Translations under genes and position numbers: made by a program
Notes under the pieces: model-generated
Database searches by the model: none
Seen by the model: only the letters and a program-made list of their open reading frames with translations
What the model was told of the DNA's origin: nothing
Origin: DASYAN01 sp034431765
Lineage (GTDB): Bacteria > Chloroflexota > Ktedonobacteria > Ktedonobacterales > Ktedonobacteraceae
Direction: 5' to 3'
Length of the DNA stretch: 49,613 nt
Assembly: GCA_034431765.1 (NCBI GenBank)
Contig: DAOUDD010000068.1
Location: forward strand, 1 to 49,613
Shown: positions 6,088 to 14,448 of the stretch, in pieces
Position numbering within the stretch: the stretch's first letter is position 1
How the letters are laid out: every line of letters starts with the position of its first letter

Positions 6088-8412
6088 ATGGCCTCACAAT
6101 CTCTCTACCGCAAATGGCGCTCTCAGACCTTTAGCGAGATGGTTGGTCAAGAAGCGGTTATTCGCACGCTCAAAAATGCCCTGCAGACGCAGAATCTCGC
6201 TCACGCCTATCTCTTTACCGGTCCACGCGGCACCGGTAAGACAAGTACCGCCCGCCTGCTTGCGAAAACGATCAACTGCTTAAACCCCAAAGACAACGAG
6301 CCGTGCAACGAGTGCGAGCAGTGCCGCGAGATCACAGCCGGTAACTCCTTTAACGTCGTCGAGATCGACGCAGCCTCCAATCGCGGTATCGACAGCATTC
6401 GTGAGCTGCGCGAGAAGGTGCTCGTTCCCCCCTCCACCGGGAAGTACAAGGTCTACATCCTCGATGAAGCGCACATGCTGACCGTCGAAGCTTTCAATGC
6501 TCTGCTCAAGACGTTAGAGGAGCCGCCGGAGCACGCGATCTTTGTTATGGCAACCACTGATGTTCACAAGATGCTACCCACTGTGCTCTCGCGCTGCCAG
6601 CGCTTCGATTTCAAGCGCTTCTCCACACGGCAGATCGTGGAGCACTTGCAGTTTGTGGCGGCTCAGGAGGGTGTGACGCTTGAGCGCGGTGCGACCGAGC
6701 TGATCGCGCGTGCCGCTGCAGGTGGAATGCGCGATGCGCTGAGCTTGCTCGATCAGGCGATCGCTTACTCGGGCTCGACGGTTTCGCTGGCGCAGGTGCA
6801 GACGATGTTGGGTGTTGCCGATCCACATGCGATTCGCAAGTTCCTCTCCCATATCGCTGATCTCGATAGCCGGGCTGGATTGCATCTGATCTCGGAGCTT
6901 GCCGAGGCCGGTGCCGATCTGCGCCAGATCAATGCCCAGGTTACGGAGTACTGGCGCTCGATGATGCTAGCGAAGGCCGGAGCTATGATCGGTGAGATCC
7001 TGGATGTGACAGAGGATGAGCTAAACGATATTGTACAGCTTGCTCAGCGTTTTTCTCTTGATGAGCTGATCGAATCTTCACGCATCTTCGCGCAAAACGA
7101 GCTGATGCAAAAAGGTCTGGGCGCTCCTCAGCTCGGTCTGGAACTTGCCCTGCTCTCCTGTATCGAACTGCATCGCCGTAATCAGGGAAGTTCAGTGCAG
7201 CTGCACGAAAGTACTGCTACGCTACAGGCGCATGCTCCTGCTCCATCCCCTATACAGAGTCGTCCGGTTCAAAGTGTCTCGGCTCCAGCACAACCTGCTC
7301 CACCAGCACAGCGTCCTTCCCAACTCCCCACAGCGGCTCACCCAGCTCCTCCCGCTGTTTCACCCACTGAGGAGAGCGTGCGCAAGGCTTCTGTTGTAGA
7401 GCCAGTTGTGCCTCTGCCAGAGGAGCCGGTTGAAGACGATGCTTTGCCGGATTGGGATGCGGTTGCGACCTATGATGATGAAGAACCTGTGTACGCCCCT
7501 GCGGCGCACCAGGCTGAACCTGTTGCTATGCACGTCTCTTCTGCACCTGTATCGGTTCAGCAAGAGCCGGCACTCATGGCTTCTGAAGAACAAGAGAGCA
7601 TCGTTCCAGTTGCAGAGGCTGCGGAGGGACCCTCTCTGACTCTTCAAGATGTCAAGGAGAAATGGGAGTATATCAAGCGGCGGGTGAAGACGAAAAAAGA
7701 TGGGGCAAAGCTCGTCGCCTTTCTCAATGGCTATGCTGTGGTTGCAGTCGATGGCACGCGCGACCAGCCAGTGGTTGTGATCCGTGCAAACATGGATTTC
7801 CACTACAAGGCACTACAGAATGCAACTGCCTACCATCAAGCTATTGAGTGGGCAATGAAAATCGAACTGGGACAGGAATGTAAGCTGCGTCTGCTACCTC
7901 CTGGACAGGGAGGGCCGAGCCTTGGCGTCTCAATTCCGCCCCCACCAGCAGCGGATCAACCAGGTGGCAAGATAGCGAATCTGCGCCTGGCATCTCCTCC
8001 GCGCAACTCTGTACATGTGGAGCGACAAGCACCATCTGTTCCATCTGCATCAGCACCGGTTTCTGCACCTTCACGAGTACCAGAGGCTGCGGCACCGCAA
8101 GTGCAGAGCTCGACAGTTGTACACCGTCCCGTCAATCCATCAATCGGGTATGCAGCAGCACCTGTTGTATCGCCTAGAGTGGGTATTCAAGAGGCGAGTG
8201 TGCCGATAGAAACAACGCGAGTAGAGCACCAATCTTCCTCATCCCTTGCCACAAAAGTGGGGGTGAGAGAGAATACATCTCAAGAGGTATTTTCATCCCA
8301 AAGCACGGAGACACGGCAGGCATCTCTTGAAAAGAGTGCCAGGCACAACCAGGTTGTGCAAGAAGTTGCACGGATGTTTAAGGCTGAAATTAAAGATATT
8401 CAATCAAAATAA
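6088..8412 (+). CDS. dnaX: DNA polymerase III tau/gamma subunit
   Basis: Clamp-loader ATPase that loads the sliding clamp and ties the polymerase to the replisome. Of 774 residues, the first 370 or so are the AAA+ part: Walker A GPRGTGKTSTARLLA near residue 45, a zinc motif (CLNPKDNEPCNECEQC), Walker B and DEAH in YILDEAHML, the sensor-1 stretch AIFVMATTDVHKM and the SRC arginine finger (TVLSRCQRF). The C-terminal half is a long Pro/Ala/Val-rich linker, then a small domain near 530-620 (EKWEYIKRRVKTKKDGAKL) and another linker. Start ATG 6088 follows a GGCGGGAG ribosome site. It heads dnaX-ybaB-recR. Confidence 0.95.
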   Translation: MASQSLYRKWRSQTFSEMVGQEAVIRTLKNALQTQNLAHAYLFTGPRGTGKTSTARLLAKTINCLNPKDNEPCNECEQCREITAGNSFNVVEIDAASNRGIDSIRELREKVLVPPSTGKYKVYILDEAHMLTVEAFNALLKTLEEPPEHAIFVMATTDVHKMLPTVLSRCQRFDFKRFSTRQIVEHLQFVAAQEGVTLERGATELIARAAAGGMRDALSLLDQAIAYSGSTVSLAQVQTMLGVADPHAIRKFLSHIADLDSRAGLHLISELAEAGADLRQINAQVTEYWRSMMLAKAGAMIGEILDVTEDELNDIVQLAQRFSLDELIESSRIFAQNELMQKGLGAPQLGLELALLSCIELHRRNQGSSVQLHESTATLQAHAPAPSPIQSRPVQSVSAPAQPAPPAQRPSQLPTAAHPAPPAVSPTEESVRKASVVEPVVPLPEEPVEDDALPDWDAVATYDDEEPVYAPAAHQAEPVAMHVSSAPVSVQQEPALMASEEQESIVPVAEAAEGPSLTLQDVKEKWEYIKRRVKTKKDGAKLVAFLNGYAVVAVDGTRDQPVVVIRANMDFHYKALQNATAYHQAIEWAMKIELGQECKLRLLPPGQGGPSLGVSIPPPPAADQPGGKIANLRLASPPRNSVHVERQAPSVPSASAPVSAPSRVPEAAAPQVQSSTVVHRPVNPSIGYAAAPVVSPRVGIQEASVPIETTRVEHQSSSSLATKVGVRENTSQEVFSSQSTETRQASLEKSARHNQVVQEVARMFKAEIKDIQSK

Positions 8413-8425
8413 GGAGTTACCCTTT

Positions 8426-8722
8426 ATGAATATGCGAGAAATTCAGAAAATGCAGCAGAAGATGTTGAAGATGCAGGAGGAGTTGGAGGCAACAAACTTC
8501 ACCGGTACTGCTGGCGGTGGCGCTGTCTCTATTACCATGAGCGGCAAATACGAGGTCAACGCGGTGAAGATCGACCCTGAGGCGTTTAGCGCGGAGGATA
8601 TTGAGGAGCTGGAGGTAATGGTGAAGGCGGCTGCGAAGGATGCGTTCGATAAGGTGAGCGAGGCGCAGCAGAAGCTTGTCAGCAATGCCACTGGTGGAAT
8701 GAAAATTCCTGGATTGTTCTAA
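8426..8722 (+). CDS. ybaB: YbaB/EbfC nucleoid-associated protein
   Basis: The 98-residue product has the YbaB fold signature: an N-terminal helix rich in Met and Gln (MREIQKMQQKMLKMQEEL), the conserved FTGTAGGGAV turn, the strand VNAVKIDPE and the C-terminal NATGGMKIPGLF. The family binds DNA as a dimer and is almost always encoded between dnaX and recR. The ATG at 8426 is chosen because AAGGAG (8412-8416 region) lies 10 bases before it; an upstream extension would overlap dnaX. recR starts two bases after its stop. Confidence 0.95.
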   Translation: MNMREIQKMQQKMLKMQEELEATNFTGTAGGGAVSITMSGKYEVNAVKIDPEAFSAEDIEELEVMVKAAAKDAFDKVSEAQQKLVSNATGGMKIPGLF

Positions 8723-8724
8723 CT

Positions 8725-9336
8725 ATGAGTGATATCGCACCACCAGTCGCGGCCCTGGTGGAGGAATTTGCCCGGCTACCAGGGATCGGCGTCAAGACAG
8801 CGCAACGCCTGACTTTCTTTATCCTGCGTAGCCCCAATGATCAGGCACGTCGTCTTGCGGAAGCGATTCTACGTGTGAAAGAGAGCATCATCTACTGTTC
8901 ACGCTGTTTTAACATCACCGAGACCGACCCCTGCGCAATTTGTAGCAATCCCAGCCGCGATCAAGAGTCTATCTGTGTAGTGGAAGAGCCGCTCGACGTG
9001 CTCGCCCTGGATAAGACGGGTGTGTATAAGGGCCTCTACCATGTGCTGCATGGTGCACTTTCGCCGCTCAACGGCATCGGTCGCAAAGATATTCGCATCG
9101 ACGAGCTTTTGAAACGGCTCTCCAGTGGGGAGACGCGTGAAGTCATTCTCGCAACCAATCCCGGTTTCGAAGGCGACTACACGGCAGGCTTTATCAAGGA
9201 TGCCATCAAAGGCGAGTTATCTCTTCCTCAACTGCGTGTCACTACGCTGGCTCGCGGCCTGCCACTCGGCAGTGACCTGGAATATGCGGACGAGGGTACC
9301 CTTGGGCGTGCCCTTGAAGGACGACGCGATTTGTAG
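8725..9336 (+). CDS. recR: Recombination mediator RecR
   Basis: RecR works with RecO/RecF to load RecA on gapped DNA. The 203-residue protein has the helix-hairpin-helix (ARLPGIGVKTAQRLTFFIL), a C4 zinc motif (CSRCFNITETDPCAIC), the Toprim domain (ICVVEEPLDVLALDKTGVYK and NPGFEGDYTAG) and a Walker-like C-terminal tail with TTLARGLPLGSDLEYADEGT. All expected elements and the length are normal. It is the last gene of the dnaX-ybaB-recR operon. Confidence 0.96.
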   Translation: MSDIAPPVAALVEEFARLPGIGVKTAQRLTFFILRSPNDQARRLAEAILRVKESIIYCSRCFNITETDPCAICSNPSRDQESICVVEEPLDVLALDKTGVYKGLYHVLHGALSPLNGIGRKDIRIDELLKRLSSGETREVILATNPGFEGDYTAGFIKDAIKGELSLPQLRVTTLARGLPLGSDLEYADEGTLGRALEGRRDL

Positions 9337-9340
9337 TACT

Positions 9341-9571
9341 GTTGTAGGTGTAGGGAGGGAAAACTTCACCTGTGAGCGTCAAGGGAATCGCGTAGGGGAG
9401 GACCTTGCGCCCTCCCATTTGCCGAACTGTATGTAGGGAGCAATTGTGCACATCCACGGCGGGCGACCGCAAGGGTTGCTCCCTACGAGCCATCCTTTGA
9501 CGCTAATTGGGGGAGAACTTTTCCCGTGTTCAGTCTTTGTAGTGCGTGTGGTTGTAGGTGGGGAGGGAGGC
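9341..9571. repeat. Inverted-repeat (MITE/REP-like) element between recR and recA
   Basis: Imperfect inverted arms at 9357-9385 (GGGAAAACTT...GAGCGTCAAGGG) and 9494-9525 enclose an inner hairpin with perfect 11-base arms at 9433-9443 and 9476-9486 (GTAGGGAGCAA / TTGCTCCCTAC). Outside the arms, similar direct copies GTTGTAGGTG occur at 9341-9350 and 9551-9560, each followed by a GGGAGGG run. There is no coding content. The organisation suggests a small mobile or dispersed palindromic repeat. Confidence 0.5.
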
Positions 9572-9586
9572 AGGACGATGAAAGCG

Positions 9587-9615
9587 TTGACACATCTGTC
9601 GGCTCATGGTACACT
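9587..9615 (+). promoter_or_regulatory. Strong sigma-70 promoter for recA
   Basis: TTGACA (9587-9592), 17-base spacer and TACACT (9610-9615). The start would be near 9622, giving a leader of about 350 bases before the RecA start. An 8-base palindrome TTCGCGAA (about 9625-9632) sits at the start site and could be a repressor site; no Bacillus-type or E. coli-type LexA box was recognised. Confidence 0.7.
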
Positions 9616-9647
9616 TGTTCTACCTTCGCGAAATAGATACTTCCTAT

Positions 9648-9692
9648 CAGAAACCTGAGCGGAGCTAGCTCTGAGAAGAGCGTTGGTTTCTG
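9648..9692 (+). promoter_or_regulatory. Structured element in the recA leader
   Basis: CAGAAACC (9648-9655) pairs with GGTTTCTG (9685-9692), enclosing a perfect 10-base palindrome GAGCTAGCTC (9662-9671). It lies in the predicted recA leader. No T tract follows, so it looks like a leader structure or protein site and not a terminator. Confidence 0.35.
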
Positions 9693-9971
9693 TATGAGAG
9701 GAAGACTTCCTAGAGGAGAGAAAAATCTATTTCCGACTTTTCGCCCTTGTCAAAGAATACGTATAGGAGAAACAATCAGAACGGACGCGCAGCATCACCT
9801 ACTCTAGCGTCTTCATCTCCACTCTCTCTATGCTGCGTGTGACAATGCCCTCTGATAGATTCTGTTGAATGCAATCTGCTAAAGCCTTTGAGAGGAATAA
9901 AAAAGGAGGAATGCAGGGTTGGTGAAGCGGGAGTGTTGTACCCTGGCGCATCTCATCCCCTGCAAGAAGAA

Positions 9972-11099
9972 ATGCCAATGCCGAAGAAAGAAAAAGCAGC
10001 GGTTGAACGCCCGGAGCGTATCTCGTCCGGTGCCGCCGCAGGTGAGCGTGAGAAAGCAATAGAACTGGCCCTGACTCAGATTGAGCGTCGCTTTGGAAAG
10101 GGTGCGATTATGAAACTCGGAGACGCCGCCAAGGTGCAGATCGAAGCTATTCCCACGGGTTCTGTTGCCCTGGATCTTGCACTGGGAATTGGTGGTATTC
10201 CGCGAGGTCGTATTACTGAGATTTACGGACCAGAGTCTTCCGGTAAAACAACGCTCTGTCTGCACGTTATCGCCAATGCACAACGCGCCGGAGGTTTCGC
10301 TGCCTTTATCGATGCCGAGCACGCGCTCGACTCATCCTACGCGGTCAAGTGTGGTGTCGATACCGATAACCTGTTGATCTCCCAGCCTGACACCGGTGAG
10401 CAGGCACTTGAAATTGTCGATTCGCTGGTGCGCAGCAATGCGGTAGACGTGATCGTGGTTGACTCGGTTGCTGCTCTAACGCCACGCGCCGAAATCGAGG
10501 GCGAGATGGGCGACTCGCATGTTGGTTTGCAAGCTCGCCTGATGAGTCACGCACTGCGCAAACTGACCAGTGCGATCAACAACTCCCGTACCACGGTCAT
10601 CTTCACTAACCAGTTGCGCGAGAAGATCGGCGTGATGTTCGGCAATCCTGAGACGACGACAGGTGGTAAGGCGCTGAAATTCTACGCCTCGGTGCGCCTG
10701 GATATTCGTCGAACCGATACCATCAAGCAGGGTCAGGATGCGGTTGGCAGCCGCACACGTGTACGTGTCATCAAAAACAAAGTTGCACCACCGTTCAAGA
10801 CCGCCGAGTTCGATATCATGTATAGCGAGGGTATCTCGCGCGAGGGCGGCTTGCTTGACCTGGGTCTGGAGATGGGTCTTGTCAAGAAGAGCGGTGCCTG
10901 GTTCACTGTTGGTGATATTCGCCTCGGTCAGGGCCGTGAGAACGCTAAAGAGTTCCTGCGCCAGAATACCGATGTTGCGACTGCTATTGAAGAGCAGATT
11001 CGTGGCAACATGCTCTCATTCAAAGGTGCTGAGGCCGAAGTCGCCGGTGCGGAAGAGGATGAGGACGAGTTGGCAGAGGCTGAGACTGCCGAAGAGTAG
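9972..11099 (+). CDS. recA: Recombinase RecA
   Basis: RecA forms ATP-dependent filaments on single-stranded DNA and drives strand exchange and SOS induction. The protein is about 375 residues and carries all RecA marks: LTQIERRFGKGAIMKLGD, Walker A GPESSGKTTLCLHV, the conserved FIDAEHALDSSYA, Walker B VIVVDSVAALTPRAE, loop L2 region TVIFTNQLREKIGVMFGNPE and the acidic C-terminal tail. ATG 9972 (or 9978) is taken as start; the frame stays open to a TTG at 9888, but those residues are not RecA-like. A perfect AAAAGGAGGA at 9901-9910 serves no in-frame start and precedes only a tiny MQGW open frame at 9911. The gene ends before a strong bidirectional terminator. Confidence 0.95.
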   Translation: MPMPKKEKAAVERPERISSGAAAGEREKAIELALTQIERRFGKGAIMKLGDAAKVQIEAIPTGSVALDLALGIGGIPRGRITEIYGPESSGKTTLCLHVIANAQRAGGFAAFIDAEHALDSSYAVKCGVDTDNLLISQPDTGEQALEIVDSLVRSNAVDVIVVDSVAALTPRAEIEGEMGDSHVGLQARLMSHALRKLTSAINNSRTTVIFTNQLREKIGVMFGNPETTTGGKALKFYASVRLDIRRTDTIKQGQDAVGSRTRVRVIKNKVAPPFKTAEFDIMYSEGISREGGLLDLGLEMGLVKKSGAWFTVGDIRLGQGRENAKEFLRQNTDVATAIEEQIRGNMLSFKGAEAEVAGAEEDEDELAEAETAEE

Positions 11100-11229
11100 C
11101 TGATAGATGCGTTGGGTGTGGGAGGGGGATAGTAGACGCGAGAGGGGGAAAGTGGGCGTGAGGGGAACAGCGGGCGCGATAAATCTGGCCCCTATTTCTC
11201 GCACGATGAATCGTTTTTGAGGAAATGTG

Positions 11230-11274
11230 GAAAAGATCATTTTTCGCGTGGAACACGCGAAAAATGATCTTTTC
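11230..11274. terminator. Bidirectional terminator after recA
   Basis: A perfect 21-pair stem (11230-11250 with 11254-11274) with a three-base GAA loop, A-rich on one flank and T-rich on the other. It separates recA from the convergent gene ending at 11285 and should work in both directions. Confidence 0.85.
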
Positions 11275-11284
11275 TATTAGAAAC

Positions 11285-11668
11285 TTATCGTTTGAGCATG
11301 TGCTTTGCGATTAAAGCAGCTAGCCCCGTGACACCTGCAAGGAGGACCGGGTGCGCAATAATACGATGAAAAAGATCCGGCCGCTCTTGCCGGAGACGTG
11401 CCATACCCTGCGCCATTGAATAAGAATCGTTGGGGTCTACGCCGTATTCGGGGGGGAAATGCTGAGCAATCTGGAAGCGCTCCTCTGGTCCTAAGCGCTC
11501 AAAGTGCTTATGAAAGACACGCTGAATATGCTCTGGCGGCGCATTCTCGACAAACTGCCGCACATGTTTATGTGCCTCCTGTGTGTCAATCGTGCTCACA
11601 TCTCCACTATCATACGACTCCGCGTACTGCTCATACATTTCTCGATTTTCCGAGTCGAAAGGCCACAT
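11285..11668 (-). CDS. Hypothetical protein with C-terminal membrane helix
   Basis: A 127-residue protein starting MWPFDSENREMYEQYAE. The middle is acidic and helical with the patterns VRQFVENAPPEHIQRVF and RLGPEERFQIAQHFPPEYG. The last 20 or so residues (HPVLLAGVTGLAALIAKHML) form one hydrophobic helix. The ATG at 11668 is preferred because AAGGAGAAGG precedes it. I do not recognise the family; a small tail-anchored stress-type protein is possible. Confidence 0.6.
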   Translation of the reverse strand: MWPFDSENREMYEQYAESYDSGDVSTIDTQEAHKHVRQFVENAPPEHIQRVFHKHFERLGPEERFQIAQHFPPEYGVDPNDSYSMAQGMARLRQERPDLFHRIIAHPVLLAGVTGLAALIAKHMLKR

Positions 11669-11854
11669 ACACCTTCTCCTTCTTTCCACTTCTGTATCCA
11701 AAGCCCTTCCCACTTATTGAAACGGATTGCAAGAGAAAAAGTATCATCAAGCAGCAAAAGAGTATAATACATAGTTATATATCTATTGTTTGGTTGCTTT
11801 AGTGTAGACGGACGAAACACCTGGTAAAATGCTGTGGCTATTCTCTCTGAGAGA

Positions 11855-12361
11855 CTAAGGATTGTCAATTGCGTAGAACTCTGTCGGCAACTGATTCTCA
11901 TCCAGGTCGGAGCGCACATGCGTCATACCAAGCTTCTGCACAACACGTAGTGAAGCAGCGTTGTTTGGATCAATCGAGGCTTCGATGCGCGGAAGTTTCC
12001 AGCGTTGGAAGCCGGTTTCGATCATTTTGTAGGCGAACTCACTCGCCAGCCCTTTTCCCCAATACGCTTCTTTGAATGCATAGATGATTTCAACCTGTGT
12101 GCTTCCCGGAGGATAGATCAGGCCACCGAAGCCGATCATCTCGCCGTTCTGGCGTGAGAGGATGGCAAAGCAGCCATAGTCATGATTCTGGTAATTGTTC
12201 TGCGAGATCTGTATCCATTGCCGTGTCTGCTCAGCCGTCAATGGCTTCCCATCGCCCATATACTCGACAATTTCAGGATCACTACAAAGAGCATGAAAAG
12301 CCTCAAAATCGTCGTCTTGTAAATAGCGAACGATAAGGCGATCAGTTTGGAAAATACACAT
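11855..12361 (-). CDS. GNAT N-acetyltransferase (RimJ/RimL type)
   Basis: The 168-residue protein begins CIFQTDRLIVRYLQDDD and keeps the RimJ/RimL pattern: LCSDPEIVEYMGDG, GMIGFGGLIY-like strand, the acetyl-CoA loop KEAYWGKGLASEFAYKM and NNAASLRVVQKLGM at the C-terminus. It would transfer acetyl from acetyl-CoA to an amine, often a ribosomal protein N-terminus or a drug. It follows the kinase-WD40 stop (12380) closely on the same strand, so it may be the last gene of the signalling operon. A TTG four codons upstream (12373) is an alternative start. Confidence 0.85.
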   Translation of the reverse strand: MCIFQTDRLIVRYLQDDDFEAFHALCSDPEIVEYMGDGKPLTAEQTRQWIQISQNNYQNHDYGCFAILSRQNGEMIGFGGLIYPPGSTQVEIIYAFKEAYWGKGLASEFAYKMIETGFQRWKLPRIEASIDPNNAASLRVVQKLGMTHVRSDLDENQLPTEFYAIDNP

Positions 12362-12379
12362 AGTATCGGACAACTTTCT

Positions 12380-14434
12380 CTACGTGCTAACCTTCCACAC
12401 CTGGACAGTTTTGTCATCACTTGCACTTGCAATAGTCTGTCCATCAGGGGACCATTGGAGCGCATTGATCCAACTACTATGTCCTGTATAGACGAACTCG
12501 GGGGTATCAGGAATAGCAGTGCCAATATTCCATACTTGAATAGATTTGACCCCTGAGGCGAGTTGCAAGCTACGAGGTGCCCAGTTAAGGGCTTTGACTG
12601 CTCCTGCACTATCATGATAGTGCAGAATTGTTCTACCAGTAGCAGGAGCAATCTCCCAGACATGAATGTTCCCTTTATAATCACCTGAGGCGATAAGACG
12701 CCCGTTGTAGCTCCATGCCGCCGAGATAACCTGATGTTGGTGACTGCGATATATTAGTAGAGCATCTCCCGTAAACGCATCCCAGACATGGACAGTCCCA
12801 TCATGGCTGGCAGAAGCAACAAACTTACCATCAGGAGACCATGTGGCCGACCAGATGGGTTCTCTATGCCCTTTATACGTAAAGATGGCACGCCCATTCG
12901 TCGCTTTCCATATATGAACTATTCCATCATGGCCAGCAGAGGCAATGAAGCGGCCATCAGGGGACCAGGCAACGGATTCCACCTGAGCATCATGGTAATA
13001 CCCAGTAGGAAATGTTTTCCCTTCCTCAGCATCCCATATATGAACTCTATTATCCCAGGAACCGGAAGCGATATATGCCCCATCAGGGGACCAAGCAACG
13101 CTCTTTACAGGCTGCAAGTGCTCCTGGTAGATAAGGAGTGTTTTGCCGTTGGACCTATCCCATAGATGAACTGTTTTGTCCCAGGAAGCAGAGGCGATCC
13201 GTTTCCTATCAGGAGACCAGGCGACGGACGAGATCCACGCAGTGTGACCATTATAGATCAGGGATGGATGCGAGACAGGAAGAGTTTGTGGAGAGGGTGC
13301 TAGTGGTAGAGTTGTTGCTTGCTGTGATAGTAGACTCTGAACTGGTGACGGTATCATATGCCTGTCCATAGGAGTCGATACAACTTGTGTAGGTTCCCAA
13401 CCATCCTCCTCTTCAAAGTTATAGGGAACGGTTGCCATTTGAGACTGGGAAGGAACAGCTAATTGCTCTTCGTCAATTGGTGGCAATAATGAGAATGATG
13501 GAGGCAATAGCAGGGGTGTTTCTGAAAGCGCAGAACTCTGCTCCTTCTTTAAAGGCTTAGCGTTCTTTTTTGCTGCAACTGGTGGGAAGTGTATTCTAGC
13601 CTTATCTTGTGAGTTCCCTGCTTGATGATATGCAGCCTCTTCCAGGGCATTGACAAAGGTATTGATACTGCTAAAGCGCTGCTTTGGATCTTTAGCAAGG
13701 GCAGTCAATATAACCTGCTCGACTTTGTGGGAAATCTTTGAGTTAAGGAGATGAAGTGGGTATGGGGGAACTTTTATATGCTGGTGAGTCAGTTCACCTG
13801 CACCCTTGCCATTAAAAGGAAGTCTTCCACACAGCCATTGATATGCTACAACGGCCAATGCATATTGATCGCTGGCACGTTCAGGTTTCCCCTGGAACTG
13901 TTCGGGAGCCATGTACTGTAAGCTACCAATGACCCTGGTGATGTGGAGACTGGTGTTGAGCACAACCGCAATGCCAAAGTCACTGAGAAGTACCCTATCG
14001 TGCTCGTCCAGGAGCATATTTGCCGGCTTAATATCACAGTGAATAACCTTGTGCTTATGTGCAAATTGTAGTGCCTCAGCAACCTGCTTGACATAAGAGA
14101 GGACCATCTTGATCGACAGGGTTTGATCTCTAACATGACGTGCATATAATGAACCATGAGGTGCGTAGTCCATAACGAGGTAAGGAAGATTTCCTTCTAC
14201 ATTAAAATCGAGAATACTTACGATATGCGGATGTTTAAGCGCGGCAATAATACGAGCCTCTTCGAGGAATCCCTGAAGTGCGCTACTATCCAGTTCAGAG
14301 CCTACCTGTAGCACTTTGATTGCGGCCCTTGTTTTCAGATAAATGTGCTCACCAAGGTAAACAGTAGCAAAGCCGCCACTACCAATAGGGCAAAGAAGAT
14401 GATAGTTACCAAGGCGTTCGTATAGTTTTGTCAT
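12380..14434 (-). CDS. Ser/Thr protein kinase fused to a seven-repeat WD40 propeller
   Basis: A 684-residue cytoplasmic protein. Residues about 10-270 are a Hanks-type kinase: glycine loop GSGGFATVYLGEH, lysine in AAIKVLQ, catalytic loop HCDIKPANMLL, DFG in LLSDFGIAV, and MAPEQFQGKPERASDQYALA. The catalytic loop has HCD, not HRD, so it is a non-RD kinase. A Ser/Pro-rich linker (about 270-390) contains LLLPPSFSLLPP. Seven WD40 repeats fill the C-terminus, each with VAWSPDG and IASAS-type strands. ATG 14434 is preceded by AGGAGG; GTG 14437 is also possible. No membrane helix is seen. It lies just after the TerY-P-type kinase gene and shares the kinase type of the TIR gene at 19771. Confidence 0.9.
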   Translation of the reverse strand: MTKLYERLGNYHLLCPIGSGGFATVYLGEHIYLKTRAAIKVLQVGSELDSSALQGFLEEARIIAALKHPHIVSILDFNVEGNLPYLVMDYAPHGSLYARHVRDQTLSIKMVLSYVKQVAEALQFAHKHKVIHCDIKPANMLLDEHDRVLLSDFGIAVVLNTSLHITRVIGSLQYMAPEQFQGKPERASDQYALAVVAYQWLCGRLPFNGKGAGELTHQHIKVPPYPLHLLNSKISHKVEQVILTALAKDPKQRFSSINTFVNALEEAAYHQAGNSQDKARIHFPPVAAKKNAKPLKKEQSSALSETPLLLPPSFSLLPPIDEEQLAVPSQSQMATVPYNFEEEDGWEPTQVVSTPMDRHMIPSPVQSLLSQQATTLPLAPSPQTLPVSHPSLIYNGHTAWISSVAWSPDRKRIASASWDKTVHLWDRSNGKTLLIYQEHLQPVKSVAWSPDGAYIASGSWDNRVHIWDAEEGKTFPTGYYHDAQVESVAWSPDGRFIASAGHDGIVHIWKATNGRAIFTYKGHREPIWSATWSPDGKFVASASHDGTVHVWDAFTGDALLIYRSHQHQVISAAWSYNGRLIASGDYKGNIHVWEIAPATGRTILHYHDSAGAVKALNWAPRSLQLASGVKSIQVWNIGTAIPDTPEFVYTGHSSWINALQWSPDGQTIASASDDKTVQVWKVST

Positions 14435-14448
14435 CACGTTTACTCCTC

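Noticed and set aside
7692..7698. A6G run in dnaX as a programmed frameshift site for making the gamma form
   Set aside because: The run is read AAA AAA G in frame, not as the A-AAA-AAG register used in E. coli, it lies far downstream in the C-terminal region, and no stimulatory hairpin or Shine-Dalgarno was seen.
9446..9658. A 70-residue open frame between recR and recA as a gene
   Set aside because: It lies inside the inverted-repeat element and promoter region and its protein is low-complexity.
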